NCBI RefSeq assembly: GCF_013377015.1
Contig: NZ_JACABA010000002.1
Span: forward strand, 1,331,691-1,395,690
Source of the DNA: Rhodopseudomonas sp.
Lineage (GTDB): Bacteria; Pseudomonadota; Alphaproteobacteria; Rhizobiales; Xanthobacteraceae
DNA length: 64,000 bases
Direction of reading: 5' to 3'
Below are positions 40,493 through 48,712 of the stretch, in pieces. Below the pieces are notes generated by a model, which searched no databases, was not told where the DNA came from, and saw only the letters and a list, made by a program, of their open reading frames with translations. The position numbers and the translations under genes are program-made. Within the stretch, counting starts at the first letter, position 1, and the number at the start of each line of letters is the position of its first letter.

Positions 40493-40857
40493 TGCGTCCG
40501 CTGTCCGAAGCTGACTCCACGACAATCCGTGGCGTGCTTTTTGTGCTCACCGTGACACGCTGACCTTCCAGGGTCGGTTGTCGGCAACAACCTACCACGC
40601 GCTTGAACGGCTTCAGGCCTCCGGCGTTGAGGCTGGGAATGCGGTCCTGGCCGCACGGCGATGATGGTGTCAAAGCCGCTCAGCGCCGGGAAATTCCCGA
40701 CCGCATCGAACCTCCATGCGTTATTTCGCGTATCCCCAACAGCCCTACGAATCGGCGATATTCGCCGCAGAGGGTGGTTAACGGACGATCAATCGAAGAG
40801 CTCTACAGTCGTTAAGACTGGTTAATGGCCGGTGGTTGATCGATGGAGGGGATTGCA
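40493..40857. other. 365-bp intergenic stretch without a recognised gene
   Basis: Between the dihydroorotase stop and a small gene. Reading all frames gives only short uncharacteristic ORFs, the longest being 70 codons at 40603-40815 without homology I recognise and without a convincing ribosome binding site. The last 100 bp are AT-richer and probably hold the promoter of the small gene at 40858. I see no RNA structure I can name. Confidence 0.5.
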
Positions 40858-41013
40858 ATGGAAGCCCAGAAGACCGCAGTTGACGCGATCGTTGCGCTGA
40901 CCGGCTGCGACCGCGCAATGGTCGCAGACTTCATCCGCCGGCTCTATCTGGCCGGGGTGAAAGACCCGAAACGGCTCACCTTCAAGGGCCTGCAGGCGGT
41001 CGCGCGCAGCTGA
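40858..41013 (+). CDS. 51-residue conserved helical protein
   Basis: MEAQKTAVDAIVALTGCDRA ... ending GLQAVARS: a compact helical protein, no membrane segment, no signal. GGAGGGG lies 6-12 bp upstream, an almost perfect ribosome binding site that decides this start over the in-frame ATG at 40843 (which lies within the site itself). Function unknown; the helix-turn-helix-like spacing is suggestive only. Confidence 0.7.
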   Translation: MEAQKTAVDAIVALTGCDRAMVADFIRRLYLAGVKDPKRLTFKGLQAVARS

Positions 41014-41021
41014 TGTGGTCG

Positions 41022-41142
41022 TCGTTCCCGGGCACGCGCAGCGCAAGCTGCGGGTGAACCCTGAATCTTGCGATCCGCCTTGTGGCGAGATTTCGGATGC
41101 GCTCGTGCTGCGCACGCGCGCTCCGGAATAACTCCGGAATGA
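41022..41142. repeat. Palindromic repeat, family A (degenerate copy)
   Basis: tcgtcgttcccgggcacgcg ... ggcgagatttcggatgcgct ... ctccggaatga follows the same order of sub-blocks as the element at 18048, with many substitutions. Lies between two convergent small genes. Confidence 0.6.
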
Positions 41143-41170
41143 AACCAGAAGATTTCAGAATTTCAGCCGG

Positions 41171-41437
41171 CTACTGCTTTGCCAGCGTGATCGAGAACTC
41201 GCCGTTGCGAACCCTGACCGGCAGGCCCTCGACGAATTTCGCCACCGCGTCCTCGCCATAGGTGCTGACCAGTTCGGCGAAGGCGGTGAACAGGCTGGCC
41301 TGCGCCAGGCAGTCGCCGTCGATGCCGTCATGCAGGGCCTCGGCCCAGGCTTCGTTGAGATAGCTGAGCGCAGCCTGCTTCTGTTCGTGATCGGGCAGCG
41401 GGTCGCGGGCGGTGGTGAACTCTGATTGCTGGCTCAT
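41171..41437 (-). CDS. Conserved hypothetical protein
   Basis: 88 aa starting MSQQSEFTTARDPLPDHEQK. All-helical acidic protein: AALSYLNEAWAEALHDGIDG, LAQASLFTAFAELVSTYGED and a short C-terminal strand pair VRVRNGEFSITLAKQ. No signal peptide or catalytic motif. The TTG at 41446 is an alternative start. I know this kind only as a hypothetical protein of Rhizobiales. Confidence 0.7.
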   Translation of the reverse strand: MSQQSEFTTARDPLPDHEQKQAALSYLNEAWAEALHDGIDGDCLAQASLFTAFAELVSTYGEDAVAKFVEGLPVRVRNGEFSITLAKQ

Positions 41438-41557
41438 GAAACTCAACAGGCTGGGGCGCGATCCACTGCGGAGCGCGTCGAATGCGTAACTGTTAGCACG
41501 CGTGCCGCGGCCGGCTAGGCCAGTTCTTTAGGAAAGGTTAATGGCGGTCGGGAAACG

Positions 41558-41947
41558 CTAATTCGCGTAGCGCGCGGTCAGATCGCGGGAGATCTTCGAG
41601 CCCTCTTCGAGGTAGCGGCGGATCGCGATATCGGCGGCCGGCGTACAGGTGCGATAGGTCTGCTGGAAGCCGTTATAGCCGCGGTTGAAGCTGACGATCA
41701 TCCGGGTCCGGCGCTCGCCGGACGGGGTTTCGGCATCGACCAGCGCCTGCATTTCGTTGCGCCATTTGGTGCCCTCGTTGGCGCCGCAGATGCCCCGCAG
41801 GTAATGCAGCGTGCCGAGGATTTCCGCCAGCCGCTGCAGGTCGCTGTCGAACGGCGCGGCGGCATCCTGCGCCCGTGCCGGGCCAAGGTTAGGGCCAAGG
41901 CCGCAGCTCGCTACAACAATCAGGATGGCCAACAGATATTTCGACAT
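41558..41947 (-). CDS. TIGR02301-family secreted protein
   Basis: 129 aa. Signal peptide MSKYLLAILIVVASCGLG with probable cleavage after ARAQ. The mature sequence LQRLAEILGTLHYLRGICGA, WRNEMQALVD, SFNRGYNGFQQTYRTC and the C-terminal helix match the TIGR02301 family of alphaproteobacterial periplasmic proteins. Two Cys may form a disulfide. Function unknown. It lies downstream of a Nudix hydrolase gene on the same strand (71 bp). Confidence 0.85.
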   Translation of the reverse strand: MSKYLLAILIVVASCGLGPNLGPARAQDAAAPFDSDLQRLAEILGTLHYLRGICGANEGTKWRNEMQALVDAETPSGERRTRMIVSFNRGYNGFQQTYRTCTPAADIAIRRYLEEGSKISRDLTARYAN

Positions 41948-42018
41948 GAACCGGTCCAACAGCGCCCTGATATGCCTTTTCGGCGGGAGCCGCGCAAGGC
42001 GCGCAACCGCGGGCGGTG

Positions 42019-42441
42019 TCAGGCTCCGACCAGTCCGCGGGCGGCGCGGATGATGTCGAACAGCCCGTCGGTGGTCTTGAAATCGCCGATCGCGTCGGGC
42101 GCGATCCAGCGGAACTCGTCGAGTTCCTCGTTCAGCACCGGTTCCCCGTCGATCCAACGCGCCGCGAACGATAGGATCACGTAATGTCCAGGATTGGTCG
42201 GTCCCGGCAGCACCTCGCGCCACCCCGCCAGCGCGGCGATGGCGATGGTGAGCGCGGTTTCTTCGGCGATCTCGCGTTCGAGCGCCTGGGTCAGCGATTC
42301 GCCGTATTCGACCCGGCCGCCGGGCAGCGAATAGAAGCCCTTTCCCGGCGAGCGCGCGCGGCGCACCAGCAGCAGCTCATGGCCGCGAAAGATCGCGGCG
42401 CTGACGGCGAGCTGGGGGCGGCCTGGCGCGGACGACGGCAC
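42019..42441 (-). CDS. Nudix hydrolase
   Basis: 140 aa. Cleaves nucleoside diphosphates linked to another moiety. The Nudix box GRVEYGESLTQALEREIAEE is complete for the metal-binding residues (G-x5-E-x7-REUxEE), with Ala in place of the usual Gly afterwards. Substrate unknown; sanitation of oxidised nucleotides is one option. Unlike the Nudix-type regulator at 34936 it has no DNA-binding domain. It starts 5 bp after the upstream hypothetical gene stop, so the two are likely co-transcribed. Confidence 0.9.
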   Translation of the reverse strand: MPSSAPGRPQLAVSAAIFRGHELLLVRRARSPGKGFYSLPGGRVEYGESLTQALEREIAEETALTIAIAALAGWREVLPGPTNPGHYVILSFAARWIDGEPVLNEELDEFRWIAPDAIGDFKTTDGLFDIIRAARGLVGA

Positions 42442-42446
42442 GGCGG

Positions 42447-42962
42447 TCAGTGCGCCATGATGTAGTCGACGTCGGCTTCGCTACCCTGGCCGTTGATGAT
42501 GCCGCCGGCCCTGGCGACCAGCGGCTTGACCCAGTCGGCGGCCTGCTCGGCCAATTTGGCGCGGGTGCTGTCCTGCCGGACATCGCGCATCGCGGCGCCG
42601 ACCGCGGTGAGAATCGAGGTCATGGTGTCGGTGATGCTGTCGAAATCCGCCCGGATTCTGGCGTCGGCGCTGTCATAGGCCTCGATCGCGAGGTCGCGGG
42701 CCTTGAAATTGGAGGCGTGGAAATGCTCCGCATAGGACAAAGGCTGCCAGCCGAGAAAATCCTCCGAGCATTCCGGCATGTCCGGAATCATCTCGAGCAG
42801 CATGACGGCCTCGTTGAAATGATTCAGGTAATCCGTGGCGAGGCCGGTTTTGGGATTGATATTGGCGGCGGCGAGCTCGGCGGCCCGCGCGGCGCCTTCC
42901 GCGTCGACGCGGAGCGGCGTCTGGCGCGCGGAAAGCGTCGGATCTGGATTCGAGACTGACAT
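42447..42962 (-). CDS. Conserved hypothetical helical protein
   Basis: 171 aa (MSVSNPDPTLSARQTPLRVD). Helical with conserved-looking blocks TGLATDYLNHFNEAVMLLEM, EDFLGWQPLSYAEHFHASNF and ARDLAIEAYDSADARIRADF. No membrane segment. Homologs I recall in Rhizobiales carry no function. An ATG three codons upstream (42971) is an alternative. First gene of a probable three-gene unit with the Nudix hydrolase and the TIGR02301 gene; divergent from the SRAP gene. Confidence 0.75.
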   Translation of the reverse strand: MSVSNPDPTLSARQTPLRVDAEGAARAAELAAANINPKTGLATDYLNHFNEAVMLLEMIPDMPECSEDFLGWQPLSYAEHFHASNFKARDLAIEAYDSADARIRADFDSITDTMTSILTAVGAAMRDVRQDSTRAKLAEQAADWVKPLVARAGGIINGQGSEADVDYIMAH

Positions 42963-43025
42963 CCGCGGCATTGTTGACGGTTGGGGTTAAGAGGGTCTGA
43001 ATATATTACCGGCTTGGAGCCCCGA

Positions 43026-43814
43026 ATGTGCGGACGCTTTGTAATCACTTCGCCTCCCGCGGCGGTGCGGCTGGCGTTCGGCTATGTCGACCAGCCGAAT
43101 TTCCCGCCGCGCTACAACATCGCCCCGACCCAGCCGATTCCGGTGGTGATGCTGGAGCATGGCGCGCGGCGGTTCCGGCTGATGCGCTGGGGCCTGCTGC
43201 CGTCCTGGGTCAAGGACCCGGGTAAATTCACCCTGCTGATCAATGCGCGCAGCGAGACCGTGCTGGAGAAGCCGGCGTTCCGCGCCGCGATCAAGCGGCG
43301 GCGCTGCCTAGTTCCGGCCGACGGCTATTTCGAATGGCAGACCGCCGGCAAACGCAAGCAGCCGTATTTCATCCATCCGCGCGACGGCGGCCCGATCGGC
43401 CTCGCCGCGCTGGCGGAAACCTGGGTCGGGCCGAACGGCGAGGAACTCGACACCGTGGCGATCCTGACCGCCGCGGCGAGCGGCGATCTCGCGCAATTGC
43501 ATCACCGGGTGCCGGTGACGATCGCGCCGAAGGATTACGAGCGCTGGCTCGACTGCACCAACTTCGACGCCGAAACCGCCGTCGCGCTGCTGCATCCGCC
43601 CGAGGAGGGCGGATTCGTCTGGCATCCGGTCTCGACCGCGGTCAACCGCGTCGCCAATGACAACGCGCAACTGCTGCTGCCGATCGCGGCGGAAGACATC
43701 GCGGCGGCGGAAGACCACACGCCGTCCGCGGCTCCGAAGCCCGCAAAGAAGGCGATCTCGCGCAAGGCGATGCCGCCGTCCTCGGGTGGCCACGGGCAGG
43801 GCTCGTTGTTCTGA
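43026..43814 (+). CDS. SOS response-associated peptidase (SRAP/YedK, HMCES-type)
   Basis: 262 aa. Forms a covalent thiazolidine link to abasic sites in single-stranded DNA, shielding them. Active Cys2 follows the start Met (MCGRFVITSP), which fixes the start at 43026. Further motifs: RYNIAPTQPIPVV, WGLLPSWVKD, INARSETVLEKPAFR, the catalytic Glu in GYFEWQ, and His in LHHRVPVTI. About 40 extra C-terminal residues (Pro/Lys/Ala-rich) follow the domain. Not next to other SOS genes and no LexA box was recognised. Confidence 0.95.
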   Translation: MCGRFVITSPPAAVRLAFGYVDQPNFPPRYNIAPTQPIPVVMLEHGARRFRLMRWGLLPSWVKDPGKFTLLINARSETVLEKPAFRAAIKRRRCLVPADGYFEWQTAGKRKQPYFIHPRDGGPIGLAALAETWVGPNGEELDTVAILTAAASGDLAQLHHRVPVTIAPKDYERWLDCTNFDAETAVALLHPPEEGGFVWHPVSTAVNRVANDNAQLLLPIAAEDIAAAEDHTPSAAPKPAKKAISRKAMPPSSGGHGQGSLF

Positions 43815-43848
43815 GGGCGCCGCATCTGCCGGCCCCAGCCTCAAGCCA

Positions 43849-45072
43849 TCAGGTCGAAGGCGCTTTCGTTGTTACGCCGATGCGACCTTGCACCATCAGC
43901 AGGCCCGCGAGCGACAGCAGCGCGAATCCGGCGCCAGCCAGGAAAGTGCCCTGCGGTCCGGCGATATCCCAGAGCGCCCCCGCGGTCACGCTGGCGGCAA
44001 GCATCGCCAGGCCGCCGGCGAGGTTGAAAAATCCGTAGGCGGTGCCGCGCAGTTCCGGCGGCGAGGTGTCCGCGACCAGGGTCGCCAGCAGCCCCTGCGT
44101 CAGCCCCATGTGCAGGCCCCACAGCACCACGCCAATGGCGACGCCGGTGATCGACGGCATCGCGGCCAGCGCGATGTCGGCTGCGATCAGCAGCACGATG
44201 CCGATCGCCAGCACGCTGGTGCGGTTGATGCGATCCGAAAGAACGCCGGCCGGATAGGCCGCCGCGGCGTAGACCACATTCATCACCACCAGCACCGCCG
44301 GCACCAGCATGATCGGCAGCCCGACACTCTGCGCCCGCAGGATCAGGAAGGCTTCGCTGAACCGCGCCAGCGTGAACGCTGTCGCGATCACCACCACGAG
44401 CCAGTAGGCTTCGCCGAGATTGCGCATCTCGGTCAGGCTGATCGGATTGCGCACCTGGCGCAGGCCTTGCGGCCGCGCGGGTTCGCGCACCGCAAAAATG
44501 ATCAGCGCCAGCGCCAGAAATGCAGGGATCACGGCAAACCAGAACACCGCTCTGAAATTGTCGGAGGTCCACCACATCAGGCCGATGCCAAGCAAGGGGC
44601 CGACAAACGCACCAACAGTATCGAGCGATTGCCGCAGGCCGAAACTTGCTCCACGCAGTTGCGCCGGGGCAATATCCGCGATCAGCGCGTCTCGCGGCGC
44701 GCCCCGGATGCCTTTGCCGACGCGATCGATGAAGCGGGCGGCCACCAGCCAGCCAACCGTCGGCGCCAACGGAAACACCGGCTTGGTGAAAGCCGCCAGG
44801 CCGTAGCCGAGCGCGGCCAGCAATTTGCGCTTGCCGAGCCAGTCCGACAGCGCGCCGGAAAATATCTTGGTGATCGACGCGGTCGCCTCGGCGACGCCTT
44901 CGATCACGCCGACCGTCGTCATCGACGTGCCAAGCACCGTGACCAGATACACCGGCAGCAATGCGTGGATCATCTCCGACGAGACGTCCATCAGCATCGA
45001 GACAAATCCCAACGCCCAGATTCCGGCTGGAATATTGCGCAGCGAGGGGCGGGGCCTGGTCTGGTCTGTCAC
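43849..45072 (-). CDS. MFS transporter
   Basis: 407 aa, 12 predicted transmembrane helices. The loop 2-3 signature FSGALSDWLGKRK and the equivalent in the second half LSDRINRTS are typical of major facilitator permeases; the N-terminus WALGFVSMLMDVSSEMIHAL resembles a branch annotated as metal-tetracycline or nickel-resistance-like efflux permeases. Substrate not predictable. It lies 12 bp downstream of the FAD oxidase gene, so the oxidase substrate or product is a possible cargo. Confidence 0.85.
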   Translation of the reverse strand: MTDQTRPRPSLRNIPAGIWALGFVSMLMDVSSEMIHALLPVYLVTVLGTSMTTVGVIEGVAEATASITKIFSGALSDWLGKRKLLAALGYGLAAFTKPVFPLAPTVGWLVAARFIDRVGKGIRGAPRDALIADIAPAQLRGASFGLRQSLDTVGAFVGPLLGIGLMWWTSDNFRAVFWFAVIPAFLALALIIFAVREPARPQGLRQVRNPISLTEMRNLGEAYWLVVVIATAFTLARFSEAFLILRAQSVGLPIMLVPAVLVVMNVVYAAAAYPAGVLSDRINRTSVLAIGIVLLIAADIALAAMPSITGVAIGVVLWGLHMGLTQGLLATLVADTSPPELRGTAYGFFNLAGGLAMLAASVTAGALWDIAGPQGTFLAGAGFALLSLAGLLMVQGRIGVTTKAPST

Positions 45073-45084
45073 CGCGATCCCAAC

Positions 45085-46512
45085 CTACAGCACCTTGCCC
45101 GGATTCATGATCCCGAGCGGGTCCAGCATCGCCTTGATGCCGCGCATCAACTCGATCGCCACCTTGTCCTTCACCGCGGGTAGTTCGTCGCGCTTCAGCA
45201 CGCCGATGCCGTGTTCGGCGGAGATCGAGCCGCCCATCTTCAGCACGATACCGAATACCACGGCGTTGACCTCATGCCATTGCGCCAGAAACGCCGCGGT
45301 CTCGGCGCCGATCGGCTGGCTGATATTGTAGTGGATGTTGCCGTCGCCGAGATGGCCGAACGGCACCGGCCGCGCGCCCGGGATCAGTTGCACCACCGCG
45401 GCATTGGCGGCCTCGATGAAGTCTGGCACCGCGGCGACCGGCACCGAGATGTCGTGCTTGATCGAGCCGCCCTCCGGCTTTTGCGCGGGCGAAATCTCCT
45501 CACGTAGTTTCCAGAACGCTTCCTGCTGCTGGATCGAGGCCGCGATCGCGGCGTCGTCGACGATGCCGTCCTCCATGCCGTGTTCGAGAATTGCCTCCAG
45601 CGCGGCGCCGGCGTCGTCGCGCGACGACGACAATTCGATCAGCACGTACCATTGATGCTTGCTCTGCAGCGGATCGCGAATCCCGATGCCGTGGCGCACC
45701 GAAAAATCCAGTGCGATGTCGGCGATCAGTTCGAAGCTGGTGAGGCTGCCCGCGGCCTCGTTGCGGGCGATCTGCAGCAGCTTCAGCGCGGCGGCCGGCG
45801 ATTGCAGTCCGACGAACGCGGTCGCCACCGCACGCGGCTTCGGAAACAGTTTCAGCGTCGCCGCGGTGATGATGCCGAGCGTGCCCTCGGCGCCGATGAA
45901 CAGATTGCACAGGTCGTAGCCGGTGTTGTCCTTCTTCAGCTTCGACAGCAGGTTGAGAACGCGGCCGTCGGCCAGCACCACTTCGAGCCCGAGCGCCATG
46001 TCGCGGGCGAGCCCATAGGCCAGCGCCGCGGTGCCGCCGGCATTGGTCGACAGATTGCCGCCGATGGTACAGCTGCCCTGCGCCGCCAGCGACAGCGGAA
46101 ACAGTCGGTCGATCGCCGCGGCGCGCGCCTGCGCGTTCTGCAGGATCAGGCCGGCCTCCACCGTCATGGTATTTGACTCGACATCGCTCTCGCGCACGCG
46201 GTCCATCCGCCGCAGCGAGATCACCACCTCGCCGTTGAGCGGGGTCTGGCCGCCGACCAGGCCGGTGTTGCCGCCCTGCGGCACCAAAGCGATGCGGTGC
46301 TCGGAGGCGAGCTTGCAGATCGCGGATACTTCCGCGGTCGAGCCCGGGCGCAGCACCAGCGGCGAGCAGCCGTGAAACAAATTGCGGTCTTCGGTGACAT
46401 AGGGCGCGATCTCGGCTTGCTCGGTCACTGCGTATTTGTCGCCGACGATCGCTTTGAATTGCGCGATCTGCTCCGGCGACAGCAGGCGAGGCGATGGCGT
46501 GTTGATGTTCAT
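45085..46512 (-). CDS. FAD-binding oxidoreductase (D-2-hydroxyacid dehydrogenase, GlcD/D2HGDH type)
   Basis: 475 aa. Oxidises a D-2-hydroxy acid such as D-lactate, glycolate or D-2-hydroxyglutarate. The VAO-type FAD domain has VPQGGNTGLVGGQTPLNGEV, GSCTIGGNLSTNAGG and FIGAEGTLGIITAATLKLFP; the C-terminal metal/substrate region has PFGHLGDGNIHYNI and GGSISAEHGIGVLKR. Substrate choice cannot be made from sequence; the single-subunit build fits D-2-hydroxyglutarate or D-lactate dehydrogenase. ATG 46512 preferred; the upstream frame enters a repeat. It heads a two-gene unit with the MFS gene. Confidence 0.9.
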   Translation of the reverse strand: MNINTPSPRLLSPEQIAQFKAIVGDKYAVTEQAEIAPYVTEDRNLFHGCSPLVLRPGSTAEVSAICKLASEHRIALVPQGGNTGLVGGQTPLNGEVVISLRRMDRVRESDVESNTMTVEAGLILQNAQARAAAIDRLFPLSLAAQGSCTIGGNLSTNAGGTAALAYGLARDMALGLEVVLADGRVLNLLSKLKKDNTGYDLCNLFIGAEGTLGIITAATLKLFPKPRAVATAFVGLQSPAAALKLLQIARNEAAGSLTSFELIADIALDFSVRHGIGIRDPLQSKHQWYVLIELSSSRDDAGAALEAILEHGMEDGIVDDAAIAASIQQQEAFWKLREEISPAQKPEGGSIKHDISVPVAAVPDFIEAANAAVVQLIPGARPVPFGHLGDGNIHYNISQPIGAETAAFLAQWHEVNAVVFGIVLKMGGSISAEHGIGVLKRDELPAVKDKVAIELMRGIKAMLDPLGIMNPGKVL

Positions 46513-46527
46513 TCTGTTTCCTCCGCC

Positions 46528-46603
46528 GTCATTGCGAGGAGCGAAGCGACGAAGCAATCCAGTTCTTAGCCGCCCTGGATTGCTTCGCTACGCTCGCAAT
46601 GAC
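46528..46603. repeat. Palindromic repeat, family B
   Basis: gtcattgcgaggagcgaagc ... cctggattgcttcgctacgc tcgcaatgac: inverted repeat with long arms, a type widespread in many Proteobacteria genomes. It occupies the gap between the FAD oxidase start and the Sua5 stop, so part of the oxidase 5' region lies in it. Confidence 0.85.
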
Positions 46604-46619
46604 TAAGCAAAATCGTCCC

Positions 46620-47609
46620 TTAGTCCCGCGGCACCGCGGCGCGGCGCAGCCGGTCGTTGATCGCTTCGCCGAGATCGTGTTGCGGCACCGGCATCACCGC
46701 GATGCCACGCGCGCCGCTGGCATCGAGCGCGCGAAGATAGCTGAAAAGATGGGCGGCGGCTTCGTTGAGGTCGCCGCGCTCCGACAGGTTCAGCACGGCC
46801 GAAGCAGCCTCCGCGCCGGGCATCGCCACCGGGCCGAACGCCAGCAGCGCTTCGCCGGGCTCGAGCCGGTCGGCGTCGAGCCGCACCTTGGTGCGCGGCG
46901 CATAATGCGACACCAGCATACCCGGGGCCAATGGCTTCGCGTCGGCGTCGGCCTCATCGATCACGTCGGCTAGCTTGCGGCCGAGCACGCGCTCGATCTC
47001 GGCGCGCGGCAGCCCGCCCGGCCGCAGCAGCATCGGCGCATCGAGACAACCGACGATGGTGGATTCGACCCCGACCGCGACCGGCCCGCCATCGACGATC
47101 AGGTCGATCCGGCCGTCGAGGTCGGCTTTGACGTGCGCGGCGGTGGTCGGCGACACGTGGCCGGACAGATTGGCCGAGGGCGCCACCACGGCGCCGCCGA
47201 AGGCGCGCAGGATGGCGCGGGCCACCGGATGCGACGGCACCCGGATCGCCACGCTGTCGAGCCCGGCGGTGGCCAGATCGGCCACGGCGCAGCCGGGCGC
47301 TTTCGGCAGCACCAGCGTCAGCGGCCCGGGCCAGAACGCCTCGGCCAGCGCCAGCGCCTGCGGATTGAAGCTGGCAATTTGCCGGGCGGATTCGAGATCG
47401 CCGACATGGGCGATCAGCGGGTTGAACGACGGTCGGCCCTTGGCGCGATACAGCCGCGCGATCGCCTCGGCGTTGCCGGCGTCGGCGCCGAGCCCGTAGA
47501 CCGTCTCGGTCGGAAACGCCACCAGCCCGCCGTCGCGCAGGCAGCGCGCCGCCGCCGCCACTGCGGCGTCGCCGGCTTTCAGGAAATGGGTCGACAGCCG
47601 CACCGTCAT
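46620..47609 (-). CDS. L-threonylcarbamoyladenylate synthase (Sua5)
   Basis: 329 aa, the long Sua5 form rather than the short TsaC. Makes threonylcarbamoyl-AMP from Thr, bicarbonate and ATP for the t6A37 modification of ANN-decoding tRNAs. YrdC domain: GGLVAFPTETVYGLGADAGN, KGRPSFNPLIAHV, FWPGPLTLVLP and VVAPSANLSGHVSPTTAAHV. C-terminal Sua5 domain with SHYAPRTKVRL. Start at ATG 47609; the upstream frame overlaps the divergent tRNA-Pro and is rejected. Confidence 0.93.
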   Translation of the reverse strand: MTVRLSTHFLKAGDAAVAAAARCLRDGGLVAFPTETVYGLGADAGNAEAIARLYRAKGRPSFNPLIAHVGDLESARQIASFNPQALALAEAFWPGPLTLVLPKAPGCAVADLATAGLDSVAIRVPSHPVARAILRAFGGAVVAPSANLSGHVSPTTAAHVKADLDGRIDLIVDGGPVAVGVESTIVGCLDAPMLLRPGGLPRAEIERVLGRKLADVIDEADADAKPLAPGMLVSHYAPRTKVRLDADRLEPGEALLAFGPVAMPGAEAASAVLNLSERGDLNEAAAHLFSYLRALDASGARGIAVMPVPQHDLGEAINDRLRRAAVPRD

Positions 47610-47677
47610 CAAGAGTCCATTCCTCAATTCGCCTTCTTGCGGTGGGCGAAACCCAAGGCTATAAGCCGGCAACTTGT

Positions 47678-47754
47678 CGGAGTGTGGCTCAGCCCGGTAG
47701 AGCACTGCGTTCGGGACGCAGGGGTCGCAGGTTCAAATCCTGCCACTCCGACCA
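47678..47754 (+). tRNA. tRNA-Pro (anticodon CGG)
   Basis: 77 nt including an encoded CCA. Acceptor stem cggagtg pairs with cactccg; the anticodon arm is ctgcg-ttcggga-cgcag with CGG in the loop, reading codon CCG; T-arm ggttcaaatcc. All arms fold. CCG is a frequent proline codon in this GC-rich genome. Confidence 0.97.
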
Positions 47755-47838
47755 AGCATTTCAGACACTTGCCGGTTTTTGTCAGGCTTCGCCAGCCTTT
47801 CTGCGCGAAATCGCTACTGAAGCTGTGCGGATTGGCGC

Positions 47839-48210
47839 TCAGGCCGCCGCCCGGCTCGGCCGTACCAGCAGATCGGCGGGAATTTTCCAGGCTGCGCTGA
47901 TCGTGCGGATCATCTCGACGGTCAGCGCGCGCTTGCGATTGAGCACCTCGGAGGCGCGGGAGCGCGAGCCGAGCAATTCCGCCAGCTCAGCCTGGCTGTG
48001 TCCGAGTTCCGAAATCGCGAATTGCAGCAGATCGATCGGATCGGCGCTGTCGTCAACGGGCCAGCGGGTGTCTTCATATTTCTCGACCAGGGTGGCGAGG
48101 ATGTCGAGCTTGTCGCCATCGTCGGAGCCTGCGGCCGCGCCCCATAGTTTCTCAATCTCGGCAAGCGCTGCGGCGTGGTCGTCATCATTTCGGATCGGGC
48201 GAATGTTCAT
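47839..48210 (-). CDS. higA: HigA-type antitoxin (Xre helix-turn-helix)
   Basis: 123 aa. The HTH_3 domain at about residues 60-110 contains LGHSQAELAELLGSRSRASE and VLNRKRALTVEMIRTISAAW. The N-terminal part (MNIRPIRNDDDHAAALAEIE) is the typical HigA/YgjM leader. It neutralises the toxin encoded 12 bp upstream and probably represses the operon through the palindrome at 48539. Toxin-first order is characteristic of higBA. Confidence 0.9.
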   Translation of the reverse strand: MNIRPIRNDDDHAAALAEIEKLWGAAAGSDDGDKLDILATLVEKYEDTRWPVDDSADPIDLLQFAISELGHSQAELAELLGSRSRASEVLNRKRALTVEMIRTISAAWKIPADLLVRPSRAAA

Positions 48211-48222
48211 GAAGGTCGTTCT

Positions 48223-48525
48223 CTAGAATCTCGAAACCGTCAAAGCGTCGATCCTGTCGTATTCGGCATGCGTTCCGATGAATTTCACGAAGGCGATCTG
48301 CCGGGCGAAATCGAACGCCGCGATCAAACGGTAGTTGCCGCCCGCCACCTCGAACCTGGCGCGATCGCCGCCCAAGATCTTGGCGTTCGGTGCGGCCTGT
48401 CGGAGCTCGTCCATCGAACCCCACCGCGCGGCTCTGACCAGGGTACGCCACCGGCTGAGAGGGACCGCCGTTTCAGGGTGCTCGGTCGCATAGGCCGACA
48501 GAACGCTCCAGGCGATGATCCTCAT
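48223..48525 (-). CDS. higB: HigB-type toxin (ribosome-dependent mRNA interferase)
   Basis: 100 aa. HigB_toxin (RelE-like) fold: RIIAWSVLSAYATEHPETAV, LSRWRTLVRAARWGSMDELR, ILGGDRARFEVAGGNYRLIA and FVKFIGTHAEYDRIDALTV. The last block, with IGTHAEYD, is diagnostic of this family. ATG 48525 chosen; the frame is open to 48564 but that crosses the operator-like palindrome. First gene of the higBA pair. Confidence 0.92.
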   Translation of the reverse strand: MRIIAWSVLSAYATEHPETAVPLSRWRTLVRAARWGSMDELRQAAPNAKILGGDRARFEVAGGNYRLIAAFDFARQIAFVKFIGTHAEYDRIDALTVSRF

Positions 48526-48538
48526 GGCCGAAAAAATG

Positions 48539-48553
48539 TTCCCAATTTGGGAA
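48539..48553. promoter_or_regulatory. Perfect palindrome upstream of higBA, probable HigA operator
   Basis: TTCCCAA-T-TTGGGAA: 7-bp perfect arms around one base, 14 bp upstream of the higB ATG, where an autoregulating antitoxin would bind. Confidence 0.65.
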
Positions 48554-48583
48554 TAAGTCAACACAGTAGTGTTGCCCGGGCAT

Positions 48584-48712
48584 CTATGGCGTCACCAGCC
48601 AATAGCCGCCGACCACCAGGATGACCGCCAAAGCCAGGATCACGCCCAGCACGGCGGCGATGATCGTCCCGATGCCATGGCTATCCAGCCATTGCCGCAA
48701 CGCCTTCTCCAT
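48584..48712 (-). CDS. 42-residue membrane micro-protein
   Basis: Frame MEKALRQWLDSHGIGTIIAA, VLGVILALAVILVVGGYWLV, TP, stop. An amphipathic N-terminal helix is followed by one strong transmembrane helix. GCGGAGAC just upstream serves as ribosome binding site. It points toward the higBA promoter on the same strand; about 60 bp separate its stop from the higB start. Function unknown. Confidence 0.55.
   Translation of the reverse strand: MEKALRQWLDSHGIGTIIAAVLGVILALAVILVVGGYWLVTP

Noticed and set aside
39008-40525. N-terminal extension of the YgfZ frame to 799 codons
   Set aside because: The extra part is antisense to the dihydroorotase gene; the YgfZ family N-terminus starts exactly at ATG 39007.
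40603-40815. 70-codon plus-strand frame before the 51-residue gene
   Set aside because: No ribosome binding site, unusual composition, no recognisable family.
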